Below, in pieces: positions 1 to 5,513 of a stretch of 23,713 nucleotides of DNA. Each line of letters starts with the position of its first letter. Position 1 is the first letter of the stretch. Below the pieces are notes generated by a model, which searched no databases, was not told the DNA's origin, and was given only the letters and a program-made list of their open reading frames with translations. Origin of the DNA: DASPXY01 sp038227745 (lineage in GTDB: Bacteria; Planctomycetota; Planctomycetia; Gemmatales; Gemmataceae); contig JBBRPS010000043.1 of assembly GCA_038227745.1 (NCBI GenBank), forward strand, positions 1 through 23,713, read 5' to 3'. A program made the position numbers and the translations under genes.

Positions 1-138
1 GAATTCTCACGTCCGAGGACAAATCCGGCGGGGTTATGCTATGCCATGAACTGAATCAAGGCAAGATGCACGGGTAACGGATGTACGGGTTTGTCCGGTC
101 CAACAAGAATGCCAAGTAATACTTGCACAGATCCTTAG
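1..138 (+). repeat. Left copy of 138-bp terminal inverted repeat
   Basis: The first 138 bases are the exact reverse complement of the last 138 bases. Identity stops sharply at position 138: the next bases here are AC, against GG in the other copy. The outermost six bases are GAATTC, itself a palindrome, so joining the two ends through it would form one uninterrupted palindrome of about 270 bp. GAATTC also occurs inside the window (for example near 3846, 4750, 5155 and 6185), so the ends are not simply those of an EcoRI fragment. Possible explanations are a true linear end, an inverted repeat that stopped assembly, or a fold-back chimera. Confidence 0.97.
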
Positions 139-259
139 ACGTGGAAGTGCCGTACTGGGACGAGTCCATGCTTGAGGGCGCGGAGAAGTTCAGGCTGCTG
201 TCCAAGGGCGTCTGCATCATGGAGAGGACTTGCGTTTTGTTGAAGGGGTTGGTGGTCAT
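56..259 (-). CDS. Possible small outward-facing ORF sharing its C-terminus with the right end
   Basis: This is a 67-codon minus-strand ORF with an ATG at 259 preceded by a pyrimidine-rich stretch, like the leaders of several structural genes here. The N-terminal 40 residues are rich in Ser, Thr and Gln. The last 26 residues (KDLCKYYLAF through IRYPCILP) lie in the inverted repeat, so they recur at the right end. I do not recognise the family. The plus strand reads almost as well: one frame is open from 3 to 281 apart from TAA codons at 75-77 and 117-119, and the third codon positions of the two frames coincide, so base composition cannot choose between them. Confidence 0.3.
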   Translation of the reverse strand: MTTNPFNKTQVLSMMQTPLDSSLNFSAPSSMDSSQYGTSTSKDLCKYYLAFLLDRTNPYIRYPCILP

Positions 260-377
260 GGGGCAATTGGAAGACGGATAAAAGCGGCTTCAAAGTGGCG
301 TTAGACCCCAGCGTTCAGGGCTCCGGTGGGTTCATGGATCGAGGGTCCAATCCTACCACACCGTCAAGTCCATCTCC

Positions 378-406
378 TTGCCCGATGTGCAGCACTGCGG
401 TAGGGT
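378..406 (+). promoter_or_regulatory. Promoter for the membrane protein gene, leaderless type
   Basis: TTGCCC at 378-383 and TAGGGT at 401-406 are separated by 17 nt. The -10 box ends 6 nt before the ATG at 413, so transcription would start at or next to the start codon. The same arrangement recurs before at least six other genes in the window. Confidence 0.6.
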
Positions 407-412
407 CGGCCC

Positions 413-820
413 ATGTCACATCTCACGATTTACAGCATAGGTTTCCTCGTCCTTGCTGTCCTCCTCGCCTTTTCGGGGTTCTTTGCGGCAATCGTGATGA
501 CGGATGATAAATCGCCACAGATAGCTTCAGGCGCAATCACGTTCAAGATCGGTTCCTTCATTTCCATGCTGGTTGCATCGGCCCTCATGATCTTTCTCTC
601 ACTTCCTTCGTCGGACACCATCCCTGCAATCGCCCCAGCTCCTGGCCCAGTCGTCAGCCCCGAGGCGGTCATGAGGCGGCTGCAGGTCATCCAGAAGGCG
701 GCCGACGTCGGCCTGCACCTCCAGATGAAGACGCCGGCGGGCGTGTATGACCTGCACCTCCCGCTGCTGTTCTTGTTCCTGCTGATGTTCATCGGCTTCT
801 GCTTCCGGTCCCCAAAATGA
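413..820 (+). CDS. Small membrane protein of unknown function
   Basis: The 135-residue product has a strongly hydrophobic N-terminal helix (about residues 6-29), a second hydrophobic stretch (about 46-64) and a C-terminal helix (about 113-131), separated by a Pro/Ala-rich loop. It is therefore probably an integral inner-membrane protein. The ATG is chosen because a TAGGGT box lies 6 nt upstream with a TTGCCC element at 17-nt spacing. Its stop overlaps the next start as ATGA, suggesting translational coupling. A holin-like role is conceivable from the topology alone, but no lysis gene is nearby to support it. Confidence 0.6.
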   Translation: MSHLTIYSIGFLVLAVLLAFSGFFAAIVMTDDKSPQIASGAITFKIGSFISMLVASALMIFLSLPSSDTIPAIAPAPGPVVSPEAVMRRLQVIQKAADVGLHLQMKTPAGVYDLHLPLLFLFLLMFIGFCFRSPK

Positions 821-987
821 CGCCCCGACAATGCCGTAAGGTGAAGTACCGGACGCGAGAGCAGGCCGAGAAATCCCTCGCGGCCCTCCGAGAGCAAGGC
901 CACTACGACGAGAAGTGCAACGCGTATCTGTGCCTGAACTGCGGCGACTGCTTCCACATCGGCCACACGCGTGACCGTTCCCCCTGA
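817..987 (+). CDS. Small zinc-ribbon-like protein
   Basis: The 56-residue product overlaps the preceding gene by 4 nt (ATGA). The N-terminal half is basic and probably helical. The C-terminal half holds the motif AYLCLNCGDCFHIGH, with CxxCxxC followed by H-x-x-H. This resembles the small phage zinc-ribbon peptides whose core reads C-x-x-C-G-x-x-H-x-G-H. It would bind a single zinc ion and may contact nucleic acid or another protein. The function of such peptides is not established. The coupled start and intact metal ligands make it a likely real gene despite its size. Confidence 0.6.
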   Translation: MTPRQCRKVKYRTREQAEKSLAALREQGHYDEKCNAYLCLNCGDCFHIGHTRDRSP

Positions 988-990
988 TCC

Positions 991-1019
991 TTGCCGCCGA
1001 CGCGACCCCGGCGTAACGT
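991..1019 (+). promoter_or_regulatory. Promoter, leaderless type, before a 30-codon ORF
   Basis: TTGCCG at 991-996, a 17-nt spacer and TAACGT at 1014-1019 are followed 9 nt later by the ATG at 1029. This is the same architecture as at 378-406 and 1203-1231. Confidence 0.5.
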
Positions 1020-1028
1020 CGTCCTCCC

Positions 1029-1121
1029 ATGAAGCTCCTCTACTCCCCGGAAGCCGGCTGCTACCGTTTGAGGAAGGACAGGGACGTGACGTGCAGCTGG
1101 ATCTTCCAGGGAGGCAGATGA
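1029..1121 (+). CDS. Very small ORF, unknown function
   Basis: A 30-codon ORF (MKLLYSPEAG at the start, two Cys, ending FQGGR). The only support for expression is the well-formed promoter whose -10 box ends 9 nt before the ATG. No family is recognised. The stretch from 1122 to 1202 shows no convincing gene. Confidence 0.35.
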   Translation: MKLLYSPEAGCYRLRKDRDVTCSWIFQGGR

Positions 1122-1202
1122 AAGATCGACTTCGGCGGAGGGTCGTGACGCCGCCCTTCGGTCACTGCTTACTGATCTGCACGAGTAGTCAACCCGATTT
1201 CC

Positions 1203-1231
1203 TTGCCCGCCAAACACCCAACCTCTACCCT
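1203..1231 (+). promoter_or_regulatory. Promoter, leaderless type, for the 1240-2634 gene run
   Basis: TTGCCC at 1203-1208, a 17-nt spacer and TACCCT at 1226-1231 stand 8 nt before the ATG at 1240. It is probably the entry point for the tightly packed genes that follow. Confidence 0.55.
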
Positions 1232-1239
1232 CGCTGTCA

Positions 1240-1422
1240 ATGCCTACCGTCAAGTACCACTACGCCCGCCCGCCGTTCCCGCCCGCCCTCTACGACCGAT
1301 TCAGAAAGTTGGCGAAGAAGACCGGGCACAAGAAGCGGGGTGAGAAGTGGATCCTGATGGGCAAGCTCCTCGACGTCTGCGAGAAGCACCACGAGGAGTT
1401 CAGACACAACCCGGATGCCTGA
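1240..1422 (+). CDS. Small basic hypothetical protein
   Basis: The 60-residue product is rich in Lys, Arg and His and looks largely helical after a Pro-rich start (YARPPFPPALYDRF). It may bind nucleic acid on the basis of charge, but no named fold is visible. Its start follows a TACCCT box by 8 nt. Its stop overlaps the next start (TGATG at 1420-1424), so the two genes are probably translated together. Confidence 0.55.
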   Translation: MPTVKYHYARPPFPPALYDRFRKLAKKTGHKKRGEKWILMGKLLDVCEKHHEEFRHNPDA

Positions 1423-1682
1423 TGCTGCCCTACGCCCTGGCTCACCGGCTCTTGCTGGCGGGCTATTCGCAAGGCGTGAACGTGGCCCTTCCCGTCGAGT
1501 CCGAGAACGACGCCTACTGCCCCTCGGGCGAGGACCTGGTGAACGAGCTGGGGGCTCTTTTCGATCGGCTCGACGAGTGCGGCAGTCGCTTCTGCGCCTT
1601 CGGGCGGGGTACAAACCTGGTCTTCTGGGGCGCAACCTGTGAGGAGGCCCTGGCCCATCTCTACCTGCACTTACACCCGTGA
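1422..1682 (+). CDS. Hypothetical protein
   Basis: The 86-residue product begins at the ATG that overlaps the previous stop and ends in a 4-nt overlap with the next gene (GTGA). It has an N-terminal amphipathic segment, an acidic middle and four Cys. No family is recognised. The coupled arrangement and GC-rich third positions support coding. Confidence 0.5.
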   Translation: MLPYALAHRLLLAGYSQGVNVALPVESENDAYCPSGEDLVNELGALFDRLDECGSRFCAFGRGTNLVFWGATCEEALAHLYLHLHP

Positions 1683-1840
1683 AGTTCTCCCGCATCCTCC
1701 TCGCCAAGCTCCTTCGCCGCCCGCTCGGCGAAGTGCTCACATACCAGTCGGTCGAGCGGCACGACGACGGCCGCATCTCCTTCCGCCGGCGGATCGACCG
1801 CGACGTCTGGGAGTTCTGCATCCTCCCCGCGTACCAATGA
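1679..1840 (+). CDS. Small hypothetical protein with GTG start
   Basis: The 53-residue product starts at GTG 1679, which overlaps the preceding TGA, and ends in an ATGA overlap with the AP2-like gene. The sequence is basic at the N-terminus (MKFSRILLAKLLRR) with an Arg-rich middle and a short aromatic C-terminus. No motif identifies a role. Its coupling on both sides makes it likely to be translated. Confidence 0.5.
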   Translation: MKFSRILLAKLLRRPLGEVLTYQSVERHDDGRISFRRRIDRDVWEFCILPAYQ

Positions 1841-2172
1841 GGCGCCCCCACTACATCGGCTCGGCTTCCGGCTACAAGGGCGTGGTGTTCCAGCCCCACG
1901 ACCCGCCACTCAAAAAGCCCTGGAAGGCGTACCTCCGGCACCACGGCCAGTACGTCTGCCTCGGCTATTTCAAGAGGAAGGAGGAGGCGGCAGCCGCGCA
2001 CGACAAGGCCGCACGCAAGCTCTTCGGCCCGAAGACGTACCTCAACCGCGAGCACGGCTGCAGGCCGCTGCGGCGCAAGAGGCCCGCGAGGAATCCTCCT
2101 CGACAGGACCCACGCGACCTGCTCAAGTACGGCCTGAGCCTCCTCGGAGACCCGCCCTTCCCCACCCGCTGA
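1837..2172 (+). CDS. AP2-like DNA-binding domain protein
   Basis: The 111-residue product carries an AP2/ERF-like core at about residues 11-70: S-G-Y-K-G-V near the start, K-P-W-K-A-Y, then LGYFKRKEEAAAAHDKAA and a closing YLNRE. These are the hallmarks of the three-stranded sheet plus helix that reads DNA in AP2 domains. In phages the domain often sits beside an HNH nuclease domain; here no nuclease motif is present, so a free-standing DNA-binding or regulatory role is inferred. The C-terminal 40 residues are basic and Pro-rich. The start is the ATGA overlap with the upstream gene. Confidence 0.75.
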   Translation: MRRPHYIGSASGYKGVVFQPHDPPLKKPWKAYLRHHGQYVCLGYFKRKEEAAAAHDKAARKLFGPKTYLNREHGCRPLRRKRPARNPPRQDPRDLLKYGLSLLGDPPFPTR

Positions 2173-2176
2173 CCCC

Positions 2177-2431
2177 ATGAAGTCCCTCTACCTCCTCCGC
2201 AATTCCACCGAACACATCGCCGAACTCTTCAAGATCGACACCCGCTACAACGACCTGGTCAGCGAGGCCAAGAAGCGGTTCAAGGCCGCCCACCCCGGGG
2301 CCGACCTCGACACCTCCCCGAAGTGGGCCGACATCCTCGCCGAGATCGAGAGCGAGCGCATGGAGGAGTTCAAGGTGCTGCGGGAGATGGTGGTGGACGT
2401 GCAACGTTCGCCGGGCTCGGACGTCATCTAA
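2177..2431 (+). CDS. Hypothetical charged helical protein
   Basis: The 84-residue product is mostly charged and helical (runs such as EAKKRFKAAH and EIESERMEEFKVLREM). No Shine-Dalgarno motif precedes the ATG, which lies 4 nt after the AP2-like gene and is probably read by coupling. No family is recognised. The following gene begins 2 nt after the stop. Confidence 0.6.
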   Translation: MKSLYLLRNSTEHIAELFKIDTRYNDLVSEAKKRFKAAHPGADLDTSPKWADILAEIESERMEEFKVLREMVVDVQRSPGSDVI

Positions 2432-2433
2432 GC

Positions 2434-2634
2434 ATGCCCCTTCTCTCTCACCTCGTCGGCCTGGCCATCGGCGGCGCCCTCATCGCCCTGGTCTTTTACG
2501 TGATCTACTGGACCTTCAAGCAGATCCCGTTCCCGCCCCCCTGGGGCGTCATTGTGAACGTCCTGATCGGGATCGCGGCCCTCGTGGCCCTTCTCGCTGC
2601 TGCTCAATACGTCCTCCCGCTGGCTCGGGTCTGA
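2434..2634 (+). CDS. Two-helix small membrane protein
   Basis: The 66-residue product has two hydrophobic helices (about residues 5-26 and 38-62) joined by a short Pro-rich turn (KQIPFPPPWG). The size and hairpin topology fit a small inner-membrane protein, and a proline-rich turn between two helices is frequent among phage membrane peptides. The function is unknown. It is the last gene of its run; its stop is separated by one base from the stop of the leftward GP88-like gene, with no visible terminator between them. Confidence 0.6.
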   Translation: MPLLSHLVGLAIGGALIALVFYVIYWTFKQIPFPPPWGVIVNVLIGIAALVALLAAAQYVLPLARV

Positions 2635-2635
2635 G

Positions 2636-3361
2636 TCAGTGCAGGGGGTAGGCGACGTTCCTCACCGTCGGGTCCCAGCACGCCCGGCAGTCGCCGCAGT
2701 TATTGCTCTGCTGCAAAGCCGGGCACGTCGCGTCCGCATGGTCGGTGACGACCGTGGACGTCGTCGGCCACTTCGGCGGCTTCCCGTCGATCATGTGGGC
2801 GGAGAGGCGGACCACGAGATTATCCGGGGATTCGATCCCCAGTTTGATCGCCTCGCGTGTCGCGGTGTGGATCGTCTGAATCTCTCGGCTCGGCTCCCAG
2901 AAGATCACGTCCCGGACGTTGAGCGCGATCCGCATGATGTTGAGCTGGTGGTTGACGCCCTGGACGTCTCCGCTGTCGAAAAGGCGCATGTAGTCGTCGC
3001 AATACCAGCGGCACATGGCGATCATCGCCGCCACCCAGAGCGGGTTGAAGATGCCCTGATACCGCCGCTCGTAGGCGGCCTGGACGTTCCCCATGCGAAA
3101 GAGGTTCTTCAGCGCGTAGCACTCGCTGCAGGTCGTGTTGGGCTTCTGGGCGAGGACGGAGCCGATCCGGCAGCGGCTTGCGGGGAGACCCCAGGCGTAG
3201 CACGGCATCTTGCTCGGCTTTGAGAAGCCACCGACGATCTTTTCGGCCATCCGCTTGCGGGAGACGAAGACGATGTCACGATCGAGCTGGGCCTGGTCAC
3301 CTTCGTAGAGGGGCGGCTCGGGTTCCTTCTCGCCGGCGACGGGCAGAGACAGCCTCGGCAA
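2636..3361 (-). CDS. GP88-like cysteine-rich phage protein
   Basis: The 241-residue leftward product resembles the 'gene product 88' family of actinobacteriophage proteins. Visible features are a K-x-P-C-Y start to the core near residue 53, followed by spaced Cys (C63, then C78-x-x-C81-Y), the motif MRLFDSGDVQ, an IFWEPSREIQT segment, and a C-terminal NCGDCRACW cluster. The Cys pattern suggests an Fe-S or zinc site, but the biochemical role of the family is not established. The start is TTG 3361, 9 nt after a TGG-TACACT box; a downstream start cannot be excluded. It is the only strongly supported leftward gene and converges with the membrane protein gene. Confidence 0.7.
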   Translation of the reverse strand: MPRLSLPVAGEKEPEPPLYEGDQAQLDRDIVFVSRKRMAEKIVGGFSKPSKMPCYAWGLPASRCRIGSVLAQKPNTTCSECYALKNLFRMGNVQAAYERRYQGIFNPLWVAAMIAMCRWYCDDYMRLFDSGDVQGVNHQLNIMRIALNVRDVIFWEPSREIQTIHTATREAIKLGIESPDNLVVRLSAHMIDGKPPKWPTTSTVVTDHADATCPALQQSNNCGDCRACWDPTVRNVAYPLH

Positions 3362-3370
3362 GCGGCGGGG

Positions 3371-3379
3371 AGTGTACCA
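3371..3379 (-). promoter_or_regulatory. Extended -10 box for the GP88-like gene
   Basis: Reading leftward, TGG followed by TACACT (plus-strand AGTGTA at 3371-3376) ends 9 nt before the TTG start at 3361. No clear -35 element is seen. The 3362-3516 gap otherwise holds only this box and the rightward signal for the next gene. Confidence 0.45.
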
Positions 3380-3482
3380 CTCGGCCGAGGCTGGTCTTCA
3401 TAGCCCGCTGTTCTCAGCCCTTCCTCACCACCATGTTCCGGGCATAACGCAGGGTACAGCCTATTACGTCAAGACGATATGA

Positions 3483-3510
3483 TTGTAATGGGTCTGTTTC
3501 GTGGCACCAT
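3483..3510 (+). promoter_or_regulatory. Candidate promoter for the alpha-CTD-like gene
   Basis: TTGTAA at 3483-3488 and TGG-CACCAT (box 3505-3510) lie 16 nt apart, and the box ends 6 nt before the ATG at 3517. The -10 box is weak, but its position fits the leaderless rule used elsewhere. Confidence 0.35.
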
Positions 3511-3516
3511 GTCCGC

Positions 3517-3804
3517 ATGGTTGATTTGACCCCCATCGAGAGGCTGAGCCTCAGCCCCCGCGCCTACTCCATCCTGGTCGGCAACGGCATTGACTTCGTG
3601 GAGCACCTGGCCCTCTACACCTACGGCGACCTCCTGGAGCTGCCGGGGGTCGGGAAGGTTATGGCCGAGGACATCAAGCTCTCGATGACGGCGGGCGGGT
3701 TCCCGCTCGCTACGAACCTTGCCACCCTCCACGCCCGGGAACGCCACCGCCAGGAGTTCGAGGCCCGGTACGCGAAGGAGTACCCGGAACTGTTCAAGCG
3801 ATGA
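3517..3804 (+). CDS. Stand-alone RNA polymerase alpha C-terminal-domain-like protein
   Basis: Residues 4-66 match the fold pattern of the bacterial RpoA C-terminal domain: P-I-E-R-L-S-L-S-P-R-A, a GI-x-x-V-x-x-L helix, the YGDLLELPGVGK helix-hairpin-helix and the closing IKLSMTAGGF. The Arg equivalent to E. coli alpha R265, which reads UP elements, appears conserved (R15); the equivalent of N268 is not. The remaining 30 residues form a charged helix. RpoA is normally about 310-330 residues, so this is a domain-only protein. It might compete with or mimic alpha-CTD at promoters or bind activators. A generic helix-hairpin-helix DNA-binding protein is the alternative. It heads the 3517-5465 operon. 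Confidence 0.7.
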   Translation: MVDLTPIERLSLSPRAYSILVGNGIDFVEHLALYTYGDLLELPGVGKVMAEDIKLSMTAGGFPLATNLATLHARERHRQEFEARYAKEYPELFKR

Positions 3805-4067
3805 GCCCCGAGCCGAAAAGCAGCGGCGAGATGGACCACGGCCCCCCGAATTCCGTGCTGTGGACGCAAGACCTGGTCCGCTCCGCCGAGCAGAAACTGC
3901 GGGAAGCCCTCCAGGCGTTCAGGGACTGCGAGGCCCGCCTGGAACGCGCGAAGGAGACCCATCGCGAGCAGATCGGCAGGTCTCTGACTTCCGCGATCCC
4001 CGAGGAAAGACGGATGGCCCAATCGGTGGCCCAATTCTGGGAGGTTCCGATCCCCGACGAAGCATGA
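3801..4067 (+). CDS. Coiled-coil hypothetical protein
   Basis: The 88-residue product overlaps the alpha-CTD-like gene by ATGA and the next gene by ATGA. Residues 24-60 are a long charged helix likely to form a coiled coil, with alternating Glu, Arg and Ala. No family is recognised. Coupling to the alpha-CTD-like gene suggests the two products are made in step, which is only a hint of joint function. Confidence 0.55.
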   Translation: MSPEPKSSGEMDHGPPNSVLWTQDLVRSAEQKLREALQAFRDCEARLERAKETHREQIGRSLTSAIPEERRMAQSVAQFWEVPIPDEA

Positions 4068-4246
4068 AACCCGCCCGCATCTCCACCGCCCCCGCCTACG
4101 ACCTCAGTGACCTCTACCTCCGAGCCCGCCTCTTCCTCCGCGAGGCGAGCCCCGTCCCCCTGAGCCCCGGCCAGGAGGCCCGCGTCGTCCGCCGCCTCGT
4201 GCGGCAGTCGCTCGGGATCAAGGAGACGATGATGTCCCGCTTCTGA
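4064..4246 (+). CDS. Small hypothetical protein
   Basis: The 60-residue Arg-rich product begins at the ATGA overlap with the previous gene. It contains a helix with repeated Arg and Leu (YLRARLFLREASP) and a second basic helix (RVVRRLVRQSLGIK). The role is unknown. A TTG-started gene follows after 2 nt. Confidence 0.5.
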   Translation: MKPARISTAPAYDLSDLYLRARLFLREASPVPLSPGQEARVVRRLVRQSLGIKETMMSRF

Positions 4247-4248
4247 CC

Positions 4249-5250
4249 TTGGACTTCTACCACCCCGCCATCCAAAAGGCTCTCACTCAAGAACTCCTCA
4301 ACGAAGCGGACGAGACCACGCTCCAGAAGTTCGAGGCGATGGCTCACCGCCTGGAACACCTCAAGCCCACGACGGAGCACCTACGCAGAATCCTCTACGC
4401 CCTCCTGCAAGAGCAGGAGGATAGGACACTTAATTCTTTTCCCCCTCTGACAATGATCGCTGAACCGTATATCTGCATCAAAGGACCGCAGGCGGGAACC
4501 ATCACCTGGGATCATATCGAAGGCGAATGCCCGGAAACGATGCAGCCCTACGCCGACTTCGAGAGGGAGAAGATGAAAGCAATAGCTGAGGGCAGTCAGG
4601 TTTGGGGTCCTGACTTTGAAGCGTACCAAGACACCGGATACAAGATCTTTTGTAAGTCCGGCCGCGATTACAATTCTCATAAATTGATCCGCTATGGATC
4701 ATGTGAATATGCGGATAGCTCCGAATCCTCCCGTCTCCTCAAGCGATGCGAATTCCTGAAGGCCGTGTTCGAGAAGGAAGGGGTGGAGTGGTTGCCGAAG
4801 CAAGAATGCAGCAAATGCGGATTTATAAACTGCGTCTGTGAAATGGTGAAGCCCAAAGAAACCGACGTCGTCAAGGTCCTGGTGCAGAAGTGCGACTGCG
4901 ACCCAGAGTTGCGGCAGGTCTGCGACGTGTGCCAGGGGCTGAAGCCGGAGCGGGCGACCTGCGAACACGGTGTTGAGAAGACGCGGCCCACAAAGTGCTC
5001 GCAGTGCTTCGGGAAAGGCCTTGAGGAATTAACTGGCCTGATTGCTGAGGAAACTCCCGAACCCGACTACTACACTCGCGCCGAGTCCGCCGCCCTGGAA
5101 GAACTCGTCTACGCCCTCAAGGAGAAAGTCCAGGCCCTGCAGGATCGCGACGTCGAATTCCACAAGGCGTTGCTGGGCTACCTGTCTGGAATCGCCACCT
5201 CGGCACAGCGGTCCGCCGTAAAAGCCCTCCAGTCCCGCTTCTTCCCCTGA
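4249..5250 (+). CDS. Cys-rich zinc-ribbon protein, possibly a two-part fusion
   Basis: The 333-residue ORF starts at TTG 4249, two bases after the previous stop. Residues 1-60 are a charged helical segment. Residues about 68-262 are visibly lower in GC and contain metal-binding clusters (CSKCGFINCVC, CDCDPELRQVCDVC, C-E-H-G...KCSQCFGKG). The end is helical again. The junction near 4430-4452 reads like one of the pyrimidine-rich leaders found before other genes (TTCTTTTCCCCCTCTGACA before ATG 4453). A separate 265-residue protein could therefore start there, and the long ORF may be a fusion of two older genes. No enzyme motif is seen. Its stop overlaps the next start (TGATG). Confidence 0.6.
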   Translation: MDFYHPAIQKALTQELLNEADETTLQKFEAMAHRLEHLKPTTEHLRRILYALLQEQEDRTLNSFPPLTMIAEPYICIKGPQAGTITWDHIEGECPETMQPYADFEREKMKAIAEGSQVWGPDFEAYQDTGYKIFCKSGRDYNSHKLIRYGSCEYADSSESSRLLKRCEFLKAVFEKEGVEWLPKQECSKCGFINCVCEMVKPKETDVVKVLVQKCDCDPELRQVCDVCQGLKPERATCEHGVEKTRPTKCSQCFGKGLEELTGLIAEETPEPDYYTRAESAALEELVYALKEKVQALQDRDVEFHKALLGYLSGIATSAQRSAVKALQSRFFP

Positions 5251-5465
5251 TGTCCTACCACTGCTCCTCCTGCGGCAAGGCCCACGAGGGCCGCCCCTTC
5301 CCCCACTTTCGCCCCACGACGCTCTGGGAGAAGGTCCGCTGCTATTTCGGTAGGCACACCGTCGAGGGGGAATTCTGCCTCGTGTGCCGGGGCTGGTTCG
5401 CCCCGTGCCGCAACTGCGCCCACACCGGCTACTGGGGAGTCTGCGGCGACTGCCAGGCGGTCTAG
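5250..5465 (+). CDS. Multi-zinc-ribbon small protein
   Basis: The 71-residue product contains four Cys pairs: CSSC near the start, CLVC in the middle, and CRNC and CGDC near the end. The ligands suggest two zinc sites. Such peptides usually mediate protein or nucleic-acid contacts, but no specific role can be read. It overlaps the preceding gene by one base (TGATG) and is the last gene before the structural block. The 48 bases after it carry the portal promoter. Confidence 0.6.
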   Translation: MSYHCSSCGKAHEGRPFPHFRPTTLWEKVRCYFGRHTVEGEFCLVCRGWFAPCRNCAHTGYWGVCGDCQAV

Positions 5466-5497
5466 CGCCGCCCGTCACAGACAAGAGCCATCCGCAG

Positions 5498-5506
5498 TGG
5501 TAAACT
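5498..5506 (+). promoter_or_regulatory. Extended -10 box for the portal gene
   Basis: TGG-TAAACT (box 5501-5506) ends 7 nt before ATG 5514 with no convincing -35. Expression would be leaderless. Confidence 0.5.
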
Positions 5507-5513
5507 GCCCACG

